From JAYPUA01 sp038133845 (GTDB taxonomy: Bacteria; SAR324; NAC60-12): a stretch of 53,578 nucleotides of DNA. Positions 1-8,630 of the stretch are shown piece by piece. The stretch is taken from NCBI GenBank assembly GCA_038133845.1, contig JAYPUA010000022.1, forward strand, positions 1-53,578, in the 5' to 3' direction. A program made the position numbers and the translations under genes. Below the pieces are notes generated by a model, which saw nothing but the letters and a program-made list of their open reading frames with translations, had not been told where the DNA came from and did not search any database. Positions within the stretch are counted from its first letter, which is position 1, and each line of letters starts with the position of its first letter.

Positions 1-229
1 GGTCTGAGCCCTGAGCCCTTCTGATCAACTTCTGATCCAATCCTTACCAGATCTTTGAGGGGCCGGGTTAAGGTCTGTCGAGTTCTTGCGGTTTTGACCA
101 AAGTGAACTAACCTTCGCGAATCGTGACTTCAAAGTGTCACTTTAAATGGCTACTGGCTGGCTCCCCTCTGATTCGATTTTTCTGAGCGGCTCAGGTTTC
201 AGGCAGTGCAACCCCTTCTCTCTCAAAGG
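1..229. other. Non-coding 5' edge and upstream region of the Ugp-like operon
   Basis: I see no supported gene here. The stretch holds a palindrome at 132-144 (listed separately) and leads into the ribosome-binding site of the substrate-binding protein. The region is visibly less GC-rich than the genes that follow, as expected for a promoter region. I could not pick a convincing -35/-10 pair. Confidence 0.5.
132..144. promoter_or_regulatory. Palindromic operator candidate upstream of the Ugp-like operon
   Basis: The sequence reads AAAGTG-T-CACTTT, a perfect 6-bp dyad around one central base. It lies about 90 bp upstream of the preferred ATG at 236. A half-site-like AAAGTGAAC occurs at about 100-108. 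The position and symmetry suit a transcription-factor operator. The regulator is unknown, and no regulator gene lies nearby in the window. Confidence 0.35.
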
Positions 230-235
230 ATGCCC

Positions 236-1528
236 ATGCGGTTTTTAGAGTTCGGTAAAAAAGTTCAAACGGCGCTGGTAGCCGGAGCCTTGCTGTCTTG
301 CAGCGCCAGCCTTCATGCGGTGGAGCTGTCTTTCTTCTTTCCGGTCGCAGTCGGCGGTCCGGTCACGAAAATTGTGGATGGCCTGGCTGCAGATTTTGAG
401 AAGGAGCACCCTGGGATCACGGTCAAGCCCATCTATGCCGGGAGCTACCAGGACACGGTGGCCAAGGCGTTGACTGCCATCAAGGGCGGAGATGCACCAC
501 AACTCTCGGTGATCCTCTCCACAGACACCTTCACGCTAATTGATGAAGACGCGATCGTGGCCTTTGACGAGCTGGTCTCCTCTCCGGAGGATCGTGCCTG
601 GCTGAAGAGTTTCTTTCCGGCATTCATGGAGAATGGCCAGGTCGGTGGAAAGACCTGGGGGGTCCCCTTCCAGCGGTCGACTCCGGTCCTGTACTACAAC
701 AAGGACGCTTTTCGGGAAGCCGGGCTTGACCCGGAGAAGGCCCCGGCAACGTGGGATGAGATGGTCTCGATGGGACAGAAACTGACCAAGCGGGATGCCT
801 CCGGGAACGTGACCCAGTGGGGCGTGCAGATTCCTTCTTCAGGCTTCCCCTACTGGCTCTTCCAGGGACTGGCAACACAGAACGATGTGCGCCTGATGAA
901 CTCTGAAGGCAACGAGACCTACTTTGATGACCCTCGAGTGATCGAAGCGCTCCAGTACTGGGTGGACCTGAGCATGAAGCACAAGGTGCACCCTCCAGGA
1001 ATTGTCGAGTGGGGAACCACGCCGAAGGACTTCTTCGAGCGCAAGGTGGCGATGATGTGGACGACGACCGGAAACCTGACCAACGTCCGGAAGAACGCTC
1101 CGTTTGACTTCGGGGTCGCGATGCTCCCGGCAAACAAGCGCCGCGGTGCTCCCACGGGCGGGGGGAACTTCTTCATCTTCAAGAACTCGACCGCAGAGCA
1201 AAAGGCCGCCGCACTCAAACTGGTTCGCTGGATGACTTCTCCCGAGCGGGCGGCCGAGTGGTCGATCAAGACCGGATACGTGGCGACCAGTCCGGATGCC
1301 TGGCAGACCCCGGTGATGAAGGAGTATGTTGCCGGATTCTCTGCTGCTGCAGTTGCACGAGATCAGCTCCAGCACGCTGTGGCCGAGTTGTCGACCCATG
1401 AGAACCAGCGCGTGGTCAAGGCCTTCAACGATGGGCTGCAGGCTGCACTGACGGGCTCAAAATCTGCGGAAGACGCGATGAAGGAGGCCCAGCGCACGGC
1501 GAGCCGCATCCTGCGCTCCTACCGTTAA
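236..1528 (+). CDS. ugpB: ABC transporter substrate-binding protein, UgpB-like
   Basis: Periplasmic binding protein that would capture an organic phosphate or sugar-like solute (sn-glycerol-3-phosphate or glycerophosphodiesters in the UgpB family) and deliver it to the two permeases that follow. The 430-residue length is normal for the family. A signal peptide ending near ASLHA-V is visible. UgpB-like blocks include STPVLYYNKDAF, AGLDPE and AAEWSIKTGY. Possible starts are GTG 206, ATG 230 and ATG 236. I chose 236 because AAAGGA at 225-230 lies at good ribosome-binding distance. It is first in a three-gene operon with UgpA- and UgpE-like permeases. The general class is certain; substrate specificity is inference, since related proteins bind other sugars. 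Confidence 0.85.
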   Translation: MRFLEFGKKVQTALVAGALLSCSASLHAVELSFFFPVAVGGPVTKIVDGLAADFEKEHPGITVKPIYAGSYQDTVAKALTAIKGGDAPQLSVILSTDTFTLIDEDAIVAFDELVSSPEDRAWLKSFFPAFMENGQVGGKTWGVPFQRSTPVLYYNKDAFREAGLDPEKAPATWDEMVSMGQKLTKRDASGNVTQWGVQIPSSGFPYWLFQGLATQNDVRLMNSEGNETYFDDPRVIEALQYWVDLSMKHKVHPPGIVEWGTTPKDFFERKVAMMWTTTGNLTNVRKNAPFDFGVAMLPANKRRGAPTGGGNFFIFKNSTAEQKAAALKLVRWMTSPERAAEWSIKTGYVATSPDAWQTPVMKEYVAGFSAAAVARDQLQHAVAELSTHENQRVVKAFNDGLQAALTGSKSAEDAMKEAQRTASRILRSYR

Positions 1529-1546
1529 TCCCTGAACCGTGAAGAG

Positions 1547-2449
1547 GTGGCCCCGCTCCACCTCTTCTACCCTATGCACAAATTCCGTCCACATATCGAA
1601 GGCTGGCTGCTCTTGCTTCCAGCCGCGGTCTTGCTGGGAACGTTTACCCACTTCCCGGCAATACGCTCCTTCATCAACAGCCTCTACACCACTCCTCGCA
1701 GGAATCGTCCGGCCAAGTTCATCGGCTGGGAAAACTACCAGATCCTGTTGGAGGACGACATCTTCCTGCAGTCTCTGTGGAACAACATCCTGTTTGCCCT
1801 CTGGACGATCCCGCTCTCCATCATCCTGGCCCTCCTCATGGCGCTCGCCGTCAACTCCAACCTGCGGGGACGCGGGCTGCTCCGGCTGATCTTCTTCTCG
1901 CCGACCATCTTGCCCATGATCGCCGTGGCCAATATCTGGCTCTTTTTCTACACCCCGGGCTACGGACTGCTGGATCAGATCCGCTCGCTGTTCGGTGGAT
2001 CAGCCTTCAACTGGTTGGGGTCCAAGGAGACGGTTCTGGAGTGCCTGATGGTGGTCACCATCTGGAAAGAGGCGGGCTTCTTCATGATCTTCTACCTCGC
2101 CGCGCTCCAGCAGATGCCGGAGGATCTTCGCGAGGCCGCCTTGATTGAAGGGGCGAACCGTTGGCAGATCTTTTGGAAGATCATGTTCCCTCTGCTCATG
2201 CCAACGACCCTGTTTGTGCTGATCAACGCGATCATCAACGCCTTCAGGATGGTGGACCACGTTGTCGTCATGACCCGGGGAGGCCCGGACAACGCCTCAT
2301 CACTCCTGCTCTTCTACATCTACGAGGTCGCGTTCAAGTTCTGGGATACCGGCTACGCGGCCACGCTCACCGTCGTTCTGCTCTTGATCCTGACGGTGGT
2401 TGCCATCGGACAGTTTTTCTTCATGGATCGCAAGGTCCACTACCAGTAG
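1547..2449 (+). CDS. ugpA: ABC transporter permease, UgpA-like (MalF family)
   Basis: Inner-membrane permease of a CUT1-type carbohydrate or glycerol-phosphate importer. About six hydrophobic segments are visible. The cytoplasmic EAA loop reads EDLREAALIEGANRWQIF (about residues 194-211), the docking site for the ATPase. A GTG start at 1547 directly follows GAAGAG; an ATG at 1574 lacks a clear ribosome-binding site, so the start is uncertain by nine codons. It lies 18 bp after the binding-protein gene and 7 bp before the second permease. The family call is secure; UgpA rather than another CUT1 permease rests on the UgpB-like neighbour. Confidence 0.85.
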   Translation: MAPLHLFYPMHKFRPHIEGWLLLLPAAVLLGTFTHFPAIRSFINSLYTTPRRNRPAKFIGWENYQILLEDDIFLQSLWNNILFALWTIPLSIILALLMALAVNSNLRGRGLLRLIFFSPTILPMIAVANIWLFFYTPGYGLLDQIRSLFGGSAFNWLGSKETVLECLMVVTIWKEAGFFMIFYLAALQQMPEDLREAALIEGANRWQIFWKIMFPLLMPTTLFVLINAIINAFRMVDHVVVMTRGGPDNASSLLLFYIYEVAFKFWDTGYAATLTVVLLLILTVVAIGQFFFMDRKVHYQ

Positions 2450-2456
2450 CTCCACA

Positions 2457-3254
2457 ATGACTCGCTTGGAAAAAGTCGGCTCCTGGCTGCTCGGAGTCAT
2501 TTGGGTTCTCCCTCTGGCCTACGCGATCTGGACTGCGTTTCACCCCGGGGAATACTCCACACGTTTTGAGCTGTTTGCCCCACTGACACTGGAAAACTTT
2601 CACAAGGCGTGGCAGGCCGCTCCGTTTGCCCAGTACTTTTTCAATACAGTGGTCCTGGTGACCGTGATCCTGGCCGGACAGCTGGTGTTGTGTACCTTGG
2701 CGGCCTATGCCTTTGCGCGCAAGCAGTTTTTTGGCAGCGACGTGCTGTTTGTCCTGGTGCTCGTGCAGCTGATGATCATGCCGGACGTCCTGATCGTGGA
2801 GAACTACCAGACCATGAACTTCCTGGGGCTGGTCGATACGACCGGGGCGATGGCGCTCCCCTACATGGCCTCGGCCTTCGGGATCTTCCTGCTTCGACAA
2901 ACCTTCAAGACGATCCCCAAAGACCTGGAGGAGGCGGCCAAGCTCGAAGGAGCAAACACCCTGCAGATCCTCCTCTATGTGTTCGTGCCGCTGGCACGAC
3001 CGATCTATGTTGCCTACGGGCTGGTCTCCATCAGCCACCATTGGAACAACTTTCTCTGGCCGCTGATTGTCACCAACTCGGTCTCTACGCGCCCGCTGAC
3101 AGTGGGGCTGTCCGTGTTTGCCTCGACAGACCAGGGCATCGACTGGTCCATCATCACGGCGGCGACGTTGATGACGTCAGCGCCGCTGCTGGTGGCCTTC
3201 CTGATCTTTCAGCGACAGTTTGTGCAATCGTTCATGCAGGCGGGCATCCGCTGA
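2457..3254 (+). CDS. ugpE: ABC transporter permease, UgpE-like (MalG family)
   Basis: Second inner-membrane permease of the same importer, 265 residues, with about six membrane segments. Its EAA loop reads KDLEEAAKLEGANTLQIL. The ATG at 2457 is chosen because the open frame further upstream (to 2400) overlaps ugpA and adds a non-hydrophobic Ser-rich leader. No ATP-binding subunit (UgpC/MsmX type) follows: the next gene is on the opposite strand. The importer must therefore borrow an ATPase encoded elsewhere, or the operon is split in this genome. Confidence 0.85.
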   Translation: MTRLEKVGSWLLGVIWVLPLAYAIWTAFHPGEYSTRFELFAPLTLENFHKAWQAAPFAQYFFNTVVLVTVILAGQLVLCTLAAYAFARKQFFGSDVLFVLVLVQLMIMPDVLIVENYQTMNFLGLVDTTGAMALPYMASAFGIFLLRQTFKTIPKDLEEAAKLEGANTLQILLYVFVPLARPIYVAYGLVSISHHWNNFLWPLIVTNSVSTRPLTVGLSVFASTDQGIDWSIITAATLMTSAPLLVAFLIFQRQFVQSFMQAGIR

Positions 3255-3420
3255 GAGGGTTCCGGAAATGTTGATGAAGAGTTCCTCTCGCTGACACGCT
3301 TGGGCTGCATCCGATCTCCCGGGTCCAAAGACATCGGTCTCGCTTGGGAACGAGCCCTCCGGCGGCCCACGTCAGGAGGGGATCGGCTCCTGGCGTAGGC
3401 AACTCTTCCGGACAGACCGG

Positions 3421-4812
3421 TCAGGAGAGCAGCTTGAAGTGGTAGCTCTTGGGGCGGGTGAGGTGCTCGAAGCCGACCTGAGAGAGCGTGCAGCCTCGTC
3501 CGGAGTCCTTCACACCGGTCCAGGCCAGTGCCGGATCCAGATAGTCACAGCGGTTGAGGAAGACGGTCCCGGTCTCCAGACGATCCGCCAGCGCACGTGC
3601 ATTCTCAAGATCCTTGCTGAAGATGGAGGCCGTCAGACCATAGGGACTGTCGTTCATCAGGGCGATCGCCTCGTCATCTCCAGAGACCTTCATCACTCCA
3701 ACAACCGGACCAAAGGTTTCCTCCCACATCACCGCCATCTGGTGGTTGACCTCGGTGAGCAGCTGAGGAGCACAGTAGGCGCTCCCGGGCTGTGCGAGCG
3801 GGAAGCGGCTCTCGTCGACATGGGCCACCGCTCCCCGCTCCAGCGCCTCTTGGACGTGCCGACGGACCTTGTCTGCAGCGCTGGGGTTGACCAGCGGGCC
3901 GAGGTTGGTCTGAGCCTCCTGGGGATCTCCCAACTGGTAGGACTCCATCAGCGCCTTGGCCTGGGTGACGAACTCGTCAAACAGCGACTCGTGGACATAG
4001 ATGCGCTCGATGCCGCAGCAGGACTGTCCGGAGTTGAAGCATGCCCCATCCACCAGCGTTTCCACTGCATGGGACAGGTCGGCATCGGCACGGACGTAGG
4101 CCGGATCCTTGCCTCCCAACTCCAGCCCGCACCCCTTGAAGGACTCTGCGATCGCCTGGGTCACCGCGTGCCCGCCCTGAACCGATCCGGTGAAGGCGAC
4201 AAAGTTGATCCGTTTATCCTGAAGCATGGAGAGGGTGTCCTGGGGGCTGAGGTGCAGGTGCTGGAAGACGCCTTCCGGTAGCCCGGCCTCCGTGAGTACC
4301 TGCTGATAGCGCTCGGCACACAGCGGTGTTTGCGGTGAGTGCTTGAGGAGCACGGCGTTTCCGCTGAGCAAGGCGGTCCAGACCGCGTTCACCGAGGTCA
4401 GGTAGGGGTAGTTCCAGGGGGCAATCACGGCCACAACCCCCAGCGGGACTCTGCGGATCCAGCGCTCGAACCCCTCCTTGGAGCCCACGTCCAGGTCGGC
4501 CAGCGCCGTCTCGGCGATAGAGATCAGGTAGCGCGCACGCTCTTCAAATCCGCTCACCTCTCCCGGGCTTTGCGAGATGGGACGCCCCATCTGCAGGGTG
4601 ATCTCCTGGGCAATCTCGCTCTTTTGCGAGACCATCAGGTCTACGGCCCGGGTGAGGATGGCCTTGCGTGACGCAAGCGGTGTGGCGGCCCAGGACTGCT
4701 GAGCGCTCTGCGCCTGTTTCAAGGCCTGATCGATTTCAGAGGTGCTGGCAAACGGACGTTCAACCACGACCCGGCCATCCACGGGAGACAGGGTCCGAAC
4801 TGAGGATTCCAT
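3421..4812 (-). CDS. NAD(P)-dependent aldehyde dehydrogenase
   Basis: Oxidises an aldehyde to the carboxylic acid with NAD(P)+, cytosolic. The 463 residues cover the whole ALDH fold: Asn of APWNYP (about 133), general-base Glu of LELGGKDP (about 231), and nucleophile Cys in the FNSGQSCCG block (about 265). The arrangement resembles the succinate-semialdehyde and related groups, but the substrate cannot be fixed. An ATG at 4812 is preceded by AGGAAA at suitable spacing; a GTG start at 4860 would add 16 residues and lacks support. It lies downstream of an alpha/beta hydrolase on the same strand with a 163-bp gap, and converges with the Ugp-like operon. Confidence 0.9.
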   Translation of the reverse strand: MESSVRTLSPVDGRVVVERPFASTSEIDQALKQAQSAQQSWAATPLASRKAILTRAVDLMVSQKSEIAQEITLQMGRPISQSPGEVSGFEERARYLISIAETALADLDVGSKEGFERWIRRVPLGVVAVIAPWNYPYLTSVNAVWTALLSGNAVLLKHSPQTPLCAERYQQVLTEAGLPEGVFQHLHLSPQDTLSMLQDKRINFVAFTGSVQGGHAVTQAIAESFKGCGLELGGKDPAYVRADADLSHAVETLVDGACFNSGQSCCGIERIYVHESLFDEFVTQAKALMESYQLGDPQEAQTNLGPLVNPSAADKVRRHVQEALERGAVAHVDESRFPLAQPGSAYCAPQLLTEVNHQMAVMWEETFGPVVGVMKVSGDDEAIALMNDSPYGLTASIFSKDLENARALADRLETGTVFLNRCDYLDPALAWTGVKDSGRGCTLSQVGFEHLTRPKSYHFKLLS

Positions 4813-4975
4813 GAGGTGTTTCCTAAGGTAGAGAGGAGTGAGATGGGGTGTGTCCTCCACAGAGGACGCTCCCCGGTTCCATCAAGGTCTGGCAGGAGTG
4901 CAGCAAGCCGCCCGCCGGTCGCTCTCCGAGGCATCCGGGCCTGCGAAAGAGCGGCAGCATGGGAGGCCTGACGCC

Positions 4976-5962
4976 TTAATTGTACTTTTTTCGGTAGTTC
5001 TTGATCAACTCCAGAATGCTCCGGACCACCTCATCCGGGCGGTCGAGGTGCATGTAGTGCCCGGAGTCCTTGACGATCTGGTATCCGGGCAATCCGGCAG
5101 CGGAGGCGATCTCCTGTTGCAGTCCCAGCCAAATGGCCTCGGTCTCGGGAGTCATGCTGTAGCGCCCGGCGACCAGCACGCGGACGGGAACATCAGTCAG
5201 GTCGTTCAGGCGCTCCTCGTCCTTGAGGGTCTCGGAGACGTGGAGCCACTCCTGGGTGTTGGCCAGCAGTGACTTGGGAATCAGCGCCTGTGTGGCCTTG
5301 AGTGCCGAGAGAGGGAAACGGTCCGGGACTTCCGGGCCAAAGAGCCACTGATACAGACGCTCTGCCCCGGACTTGCTCAAGAGCCAGGACTGGACCAGCC
5401 AGCGCATCGAGTCCTCTTTGGAAACCTCCGAGCCGAAGTAGTCCTCCTGCTGCGGATGCGTGGAGTCGAGGAAGACCAGTCCGGCAACCTGGGTGGGCTG
5501 CTCCCTGTAGAACAGACGCACCAGAGTGGCTCCGATGCCATGTCCCACCATCAGGTAGGGGCCGACCTCTCCGCTCTGGGCCAGCAGACGCTGCAGCTCC
5601 AGCACCATGTTGCGTCCCTGTCGGTCCAGCGGGCTGGGGTCGCTCCAGTTGTGCCCGGCCCGGTCGTAGATGCAGACACGAGAGCTCTTGGCCAACTCGG
5701 CCTGCACATCGGCCCAGACCAAAGAGCCCTGAACGCCAATTCCGGATTCCAGCAGGATGGTGGGCTTGCCTCGCCCCACACAGTGCAGGTGCAGCCGATA
5801 GCTTCCCACCGGAACCCGCTTGCCCGGAGCCGGGATGCGGACCTCGACCTGCTGCTGCAGCCGCCACTCGGCCACGGCCCCCACCAGGACGATTCCCAGC
5901 AGAAAGAAGGACGCGAAAAGTAAGATCAAAAACACTTTCCGGAAGATCCGGAGAATCCACAT
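4976..5962 (-). CDS. Membrane-anchored alpha/beta hydrolase with a missing nucleophile
   Basis: An alpha/beta-hydrolase fold protein of 328 residues with one N-terminal membrane anchor (about residues 10-31). Family landmarks are present: oxyanion region LLESGIG, YDRAGHNWSDP, GLVFLDSTHP, and a C-terminal His in DSGHYMHLDRP. The nucleophile elbow reads VGHGIGAT (about 139-146), so the usual Ser of GHSxG is Gly142, codon GGC at 5537-5539. A single G-to-A change in that codon would restore AGC Ser. Either this is a non-catalytic homologue or the base is a sequencing or assembly error. It sits upstream of the aldehyde dehydrogenase and diverges from the gene at 6231. The fold is confident; activity is doubtful. 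Confidence 0.8.
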   Translation of the reverse strand: MWILRIFRKVFLILLFASFFLLGIVLVGAVAEWRLQQQVEVRIPAPGKRVPVGSYRLHLHCVGRGKPTILLESGIGVQGSLVWADVQAELAKSSRVCIYDRAGHNWSDPSPLDRQGRNMVLELQRLLAQSGEVGPYLMVGHGIGATLVRLFYREQPTQVAGLVFLDSTHPQQEDYFGSEVSKEDSMRWLVQSWLLSKSGAERLYQWLFGPEVPDRFPLSALKATQALIPKSLLANTQEWLHVSETLKDEERLNDLTDVPVRVLVAGRYSMTPETEAIWLGLQQEIASAAGLPGYQIVKDSGHYMHLDRPDEVVRSILELIKNYRKKYN

Positions 5963-5992
5963 GCGCTTTCCTGATTCAAAGTCTCCAAGAGG

Positions 5993-6020
5993 CCTCCCTG
6001 CTCAAGGCAGGAGGGTTTTT
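5993..6020 (+). terminator. Rho-independent terminator-like hairpin in a divergent intergenic region
   Basis: CCTCCCTGC pairs with GCAGGAGG across a five-base loop (one bulged C), followed by TTTTT on the plus strand. It looks like an intrinsic terminator for rightward transcription. No plus-strand gene ends here: the left gene is on the minus strand and starts at 5962, and the next rightward gene starts at 6231. It may act in a leader of the 6231 gene, or stop antisense transcription. Confidence 0.55.
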
Positions 6021-6230
6021 CCGAAAAATTGCAGGATTCGGGCAATTTTTTCACCAATGGCAGAATTCTGGAATTTCAAAGGAAATTCTTCCACGAGGTC
6101 TGGAGGGAGAAAGATTTTTCTGGAGTCTGTGCCCGAGGCTCTCCACAATCGTGGGGCCAGGGGGTTCATGAATTGCATGGCTCCGGGGGTCTGACGTCGA
6201 TCACGCTTTTCATTCGTTTTTGAGGATTGC

Positions 6231-6842
6231 ATGTTCCGTAAATTGTTTTTGGCCCTGACCGGCCTGCTCTTCATTGCCGCACCAGCCTTCTCGGAAACCA
6301 TCCACCTCAACAGTGGCGAATCGCTCAAGGGCAAGATTCAGGGCATGGACGAGCAGCGCCTGATCCTGGAATCCAACATCACCGGAAACGAGATCCGGAT
6401 CGAGCGTCCAGACCTGCGCATGGTGGAGTTCGAGGCTGGAAGCCGCAGCCTCTCCCGCCGCATGGGGTTTGGCCTGCACTACCGCCCGGCCGGAGCGGAA
6501 GAGGCCCTCTCGCTCAAGAACTGGGTCTCTCCCCTGGACTCGATAGAGCTCCTGCTGGGTTACGAGAAGGGCGGCCGGGACCGCCTGCTGGTGGAAGGCC
6601 GGTTTGCCCGGGTCTTTGCCAAGGAGGGCATCCAGGACCTCTTCTTTGGCGTGGGCGCGGGACTGGTGAACGAGAACGACCAGCGCGGCACCACGATGCG
6701 GGTCTTTGGTGGCGGAGAGTTCTTCCCGATCTCTACGCCCAACTTCGGGTTCTCCTTTGAACTCGGTGCCCTGAGCCGCCAAGGGGTGGATCCTGCCACT
6801 CAGGTGATCTACAACGCAGTCTCGGCGCGTTACTACTTCTGA
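6231..6842 (+). CDS. Secreted small beta-barrel-like protein of unknown function
   Basis: I do not recognise a named family. The 203-residue product has a clear signal peptide ending near APAFS-E. A short SH3-like segment follows (LNSGESLKGKIQGMDEQRLI), resembling modules seen at the start of some envelope proteins. The remainder consists of alternating Gly-rich amphipathic strands and ends in ARYYF, whose aromatic C-terminus is typical of outer-membrane barrels. GAGG lies about six bases before the ATG. The Smr gene begins four bases after its stop, suggesting co-transcription. An outer-membrane location is inference. Confidence 0.7.
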   Translation: MFRKLFLALTGLLFIAAPAFSETIHLNSGESLKGKIQGMDEQRLILESNITGNEIRIERPDLRMVEFEAGSRSLSRRMGFGLHYRPAGAEEALSLKNWVSPLDSIELLLGYEKGGRDRLLVEGRFARVFAKEGIQDLFFGVGAGLVNENDQRGTTMRVFGGGEFFPISTPNFGFSFELGALSRQGVDPATQVIYNAVSARYYF

Positions 6843-6846
6843 GAGC

Positions 6847-7290
6847 ATGGGCCGTCGTCCAGCAGAGACTCATTTCGAGGAGTCCGAGGGCGATGCCTTT
6901 CTGATGGATCAGGCGTTCCAGCAACTCAGGGAGCGCCCTGCGGAGGCAGAGCCTCCAGCCCCTCCTACTCTCCCCCCTTCCCCCAAGCCCAAGTCGAAGC
7001 GTCGTGTCGCGGCCCCGGAGCGTCCGGATGATGAGATCGACCTGCACGGCAAGACCCGGGAGGAGGCGATCCACATGGTCCAGAATTTCATCCTCTCTTC
7101 ACATCGTGCCGGTTTCCGCCACGTCCTGATCATCACCGGGCGGGGGAAACGTTCGGCCCAAGGACCGATCCTCAAAAAGGCGGTGGAGCAGTGGCTGGAG
7201 CGAAACGGGACGCCCTACCTGCATGAGTTTGCCGATGCGCCTCCGGGGCTCGGAGGTGCCGGAGCCCTGCTGGTGTTCCTCAAGAACTGA
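6847..7290 (+). CDS. Smr-domain protein
   Basis: A 147-residue stand-alone Smr (small MutS-related) protein. The N-terminal half is low-complexity, Pro- and Lys-rich linker. From about residue 58 the Smr domain shows DEIDLHGKTREEAI, then ITGRGKRSAQGPILKKAV, and the closing GGAGALLVFLKN. Smr domains are nicking endonucleases or nucleic-acid-binding modules; proteins of this layout resemble SmrA/SmrB (YfcN), the latter implicated in mRNA cleavage at collided ribosomes. Which role applies here cannot be read from sequence. It converges with rlmI, with 14 bp between stop codons. Confidence 0.85.
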   Translation: MGRRPAETHFEESEGDAFLMDQAFQQLRERPAEAEPPAPPTLPPSPKPKSKRRVAAPERPDDEIDLHGKTREEAIHMVQNFILSSHRAGFRHVLIITGRGKRSAQGPILKKAVEQWLERNGTPYLHEFADAPPGLGGAGALLVFLKN

Positions 7291-7304
7291 GAGCAATTCT
7301 TTGT

Positions 7305-8495
7305 TCAGGTCCGCTGCAGCAGCAACCCCTTGAGGTAGTCCCCTTCCGGAAAGCGGAGCGAGCCCGAATGGTCCGGAGCCGCCTGCAGCTCTTCGATCAC
7401 CCGCACCTCCACACCGGCATCCTGTGCGGCACCGGCGAGGATCTTGCGGAAGAACTCCCTGCCCACCGCGCCGGAGCACGAGCAGGTCATCAGGCGTCCT
7501 CCCGGTCGCAGCAGCTTGAGCGCGAGCAGGTTGATGTCCTTGTAGGCCCGCGCGGCTCGCTCCACGTGGCGGGCGGTTGGAGCGAACTTGGGCGGATCGA
7601 GGACGATCAGGTCGAAGCTCCGGGCTCGGTCCCTGAGTTCACGCAGCTGCTGAAACACATCGGCCTCACGCAGCTCCACCTCCCGGTCGCTGAAGCCGTT
7701 GCCCTCCAGGTTCTTTTGCGCCCACTGCAGAGCCGTCTCGGAGGAGTCGAGGGTCAGCACCGATCGTGCCCCTCCCGCGAGGGCCGAGCAGGTGAACCCT
7801 CCGCTGAAGGAAAAAGCATCCAGTACGTCGGCCTCCGAAGCCAGCTCCCGGAAACGCCTTCGGTTGTCGCGCTGGTCCAGATAGAACCCGGTCTTCTGTC
7901 CGCCGGCCACATCGACCTGAAACCACAGCCCGTTTTCGTGAATTCTGACCTGCCCAGGAGCCTCGCCACGGAGGGGCTCAAGCCGGGGAGGGAGCCCTTC
8001 GAGCTTGCGGACCTCGGCGTCGGAGCGCTCCTGGATGGTGGCGCAACCGCTGACCTCCAGCAGCAAATCAGCGAGCGTCTCACGCCAGAACTCGGTCCCG
8101 GCGCTGAGAAATTGAGCGACCAGCACCTGGTCGTACTGATCGACCACCAGTCCGGGGAGACCGTCCGCTTCTCCATGCACCCTGCGGAGGGCGTTGGTGG
8201 ACTCTGCGGGGATCCAGCTCTGCCGCAATTGCCATGCTGCAGTCAACTTCTTGCGGAACCAGTCTGTATCGACGCTCTCCTCCTCCTTCCAGCTCCAGAC
8301 CCGCGCCCGGAGGCGGGACTCGGGGCTCCAGGCAGCCCAGGCCCAAAAGCTTCCGGAGGCGTCCTCAATCCGTACGGTCTCTCCCGGTTGGGGGTCGCCC
8401 TGCAGATGCTTGAGTGAGGAAGCGTAGATCCAGGGGTGCTGACGTTGCGAGAGCTTCTTGCGGTCTTGGGCCAACTGGGCACGTGCGGGGTTCAT
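7305..8495 (-). CDS. rlmI: Class I rRNA methyltransferase, RlmI-like (23S rRNA m5C1962)
   Basis: SAM-dependent cytosine-C5 RNA methyltransferase of 396 residues, the usual RlmI length. An N-terminal PUA-type RNA-binding domain occupies about residues 1-75. The Rossmann methyltransferase core has motif I in DAFSFSGGFTCSAL, the acidic VLTLDSSETAL strand, and motif IV in FDLIVLDPPKF. A late TCSCSG block supplies the Cys used by m5C enzymes. Modifying 23S rRNA at position 1962 is known for E. coli RlmI; transfer to this protein is by family. It is divergent from gluQ, with a 135-bp gap between the two start codons. Confidence 0.87.
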   Translation of the reverse strand: MNPARAQLAQDRKKLSQRQHPWIYASSLKHLQGDPQPGETVRIEDASGSFWAWAAWSPESRLRARVWSWKEEESVDTDWFRKKLTAAWQLRQSWIPAESTNALRRVHGEADGLPGLVVDQYDQVLVAQFLSAGTEFWRETLADLLLEVSGCATIQERSDAEVRKLEGLPPRLEPLRGEAPGQVRIHENGLWFQVDVAGGQKTGFYLDQRDNRRRFRELASEADVLDAFSFSGGFTCSALAGGARSVLTLDSSETALQWAQKNLEGNGFSDREVELREADVFQQLRELRDRARSFDLIVLDPPKFAPTARHVERAARAYKDINLLALKLLRPGGRLMTCSCSGAVGREFFRKILAGAAQDAGVEVRVIEELQAAPDHSGSLRFPEGDYLKGLLLQRT

Positions 8496-8630
8496 GTCTC
8501 AGATCAGGATTGAAGGTGAGGAAAAGCAGAGGCAAAATTTTGGGTGAGCGCAACAGTATGTCGCCCGGTCGAAACGGACACAAGCGCTTTGCGCCAACGC
8601 TCTCCGGAGCGTGCCTCTTCCAAGGAACCG

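Noticed and set aside
3355..3380. CCCTCC/GGAGGG inverted repeat between ugpE and the aldehyde dehydrogenase
   Set aside because: The loop is 14 bases and no T-tract follows on either strand, so a terminator is not supported.
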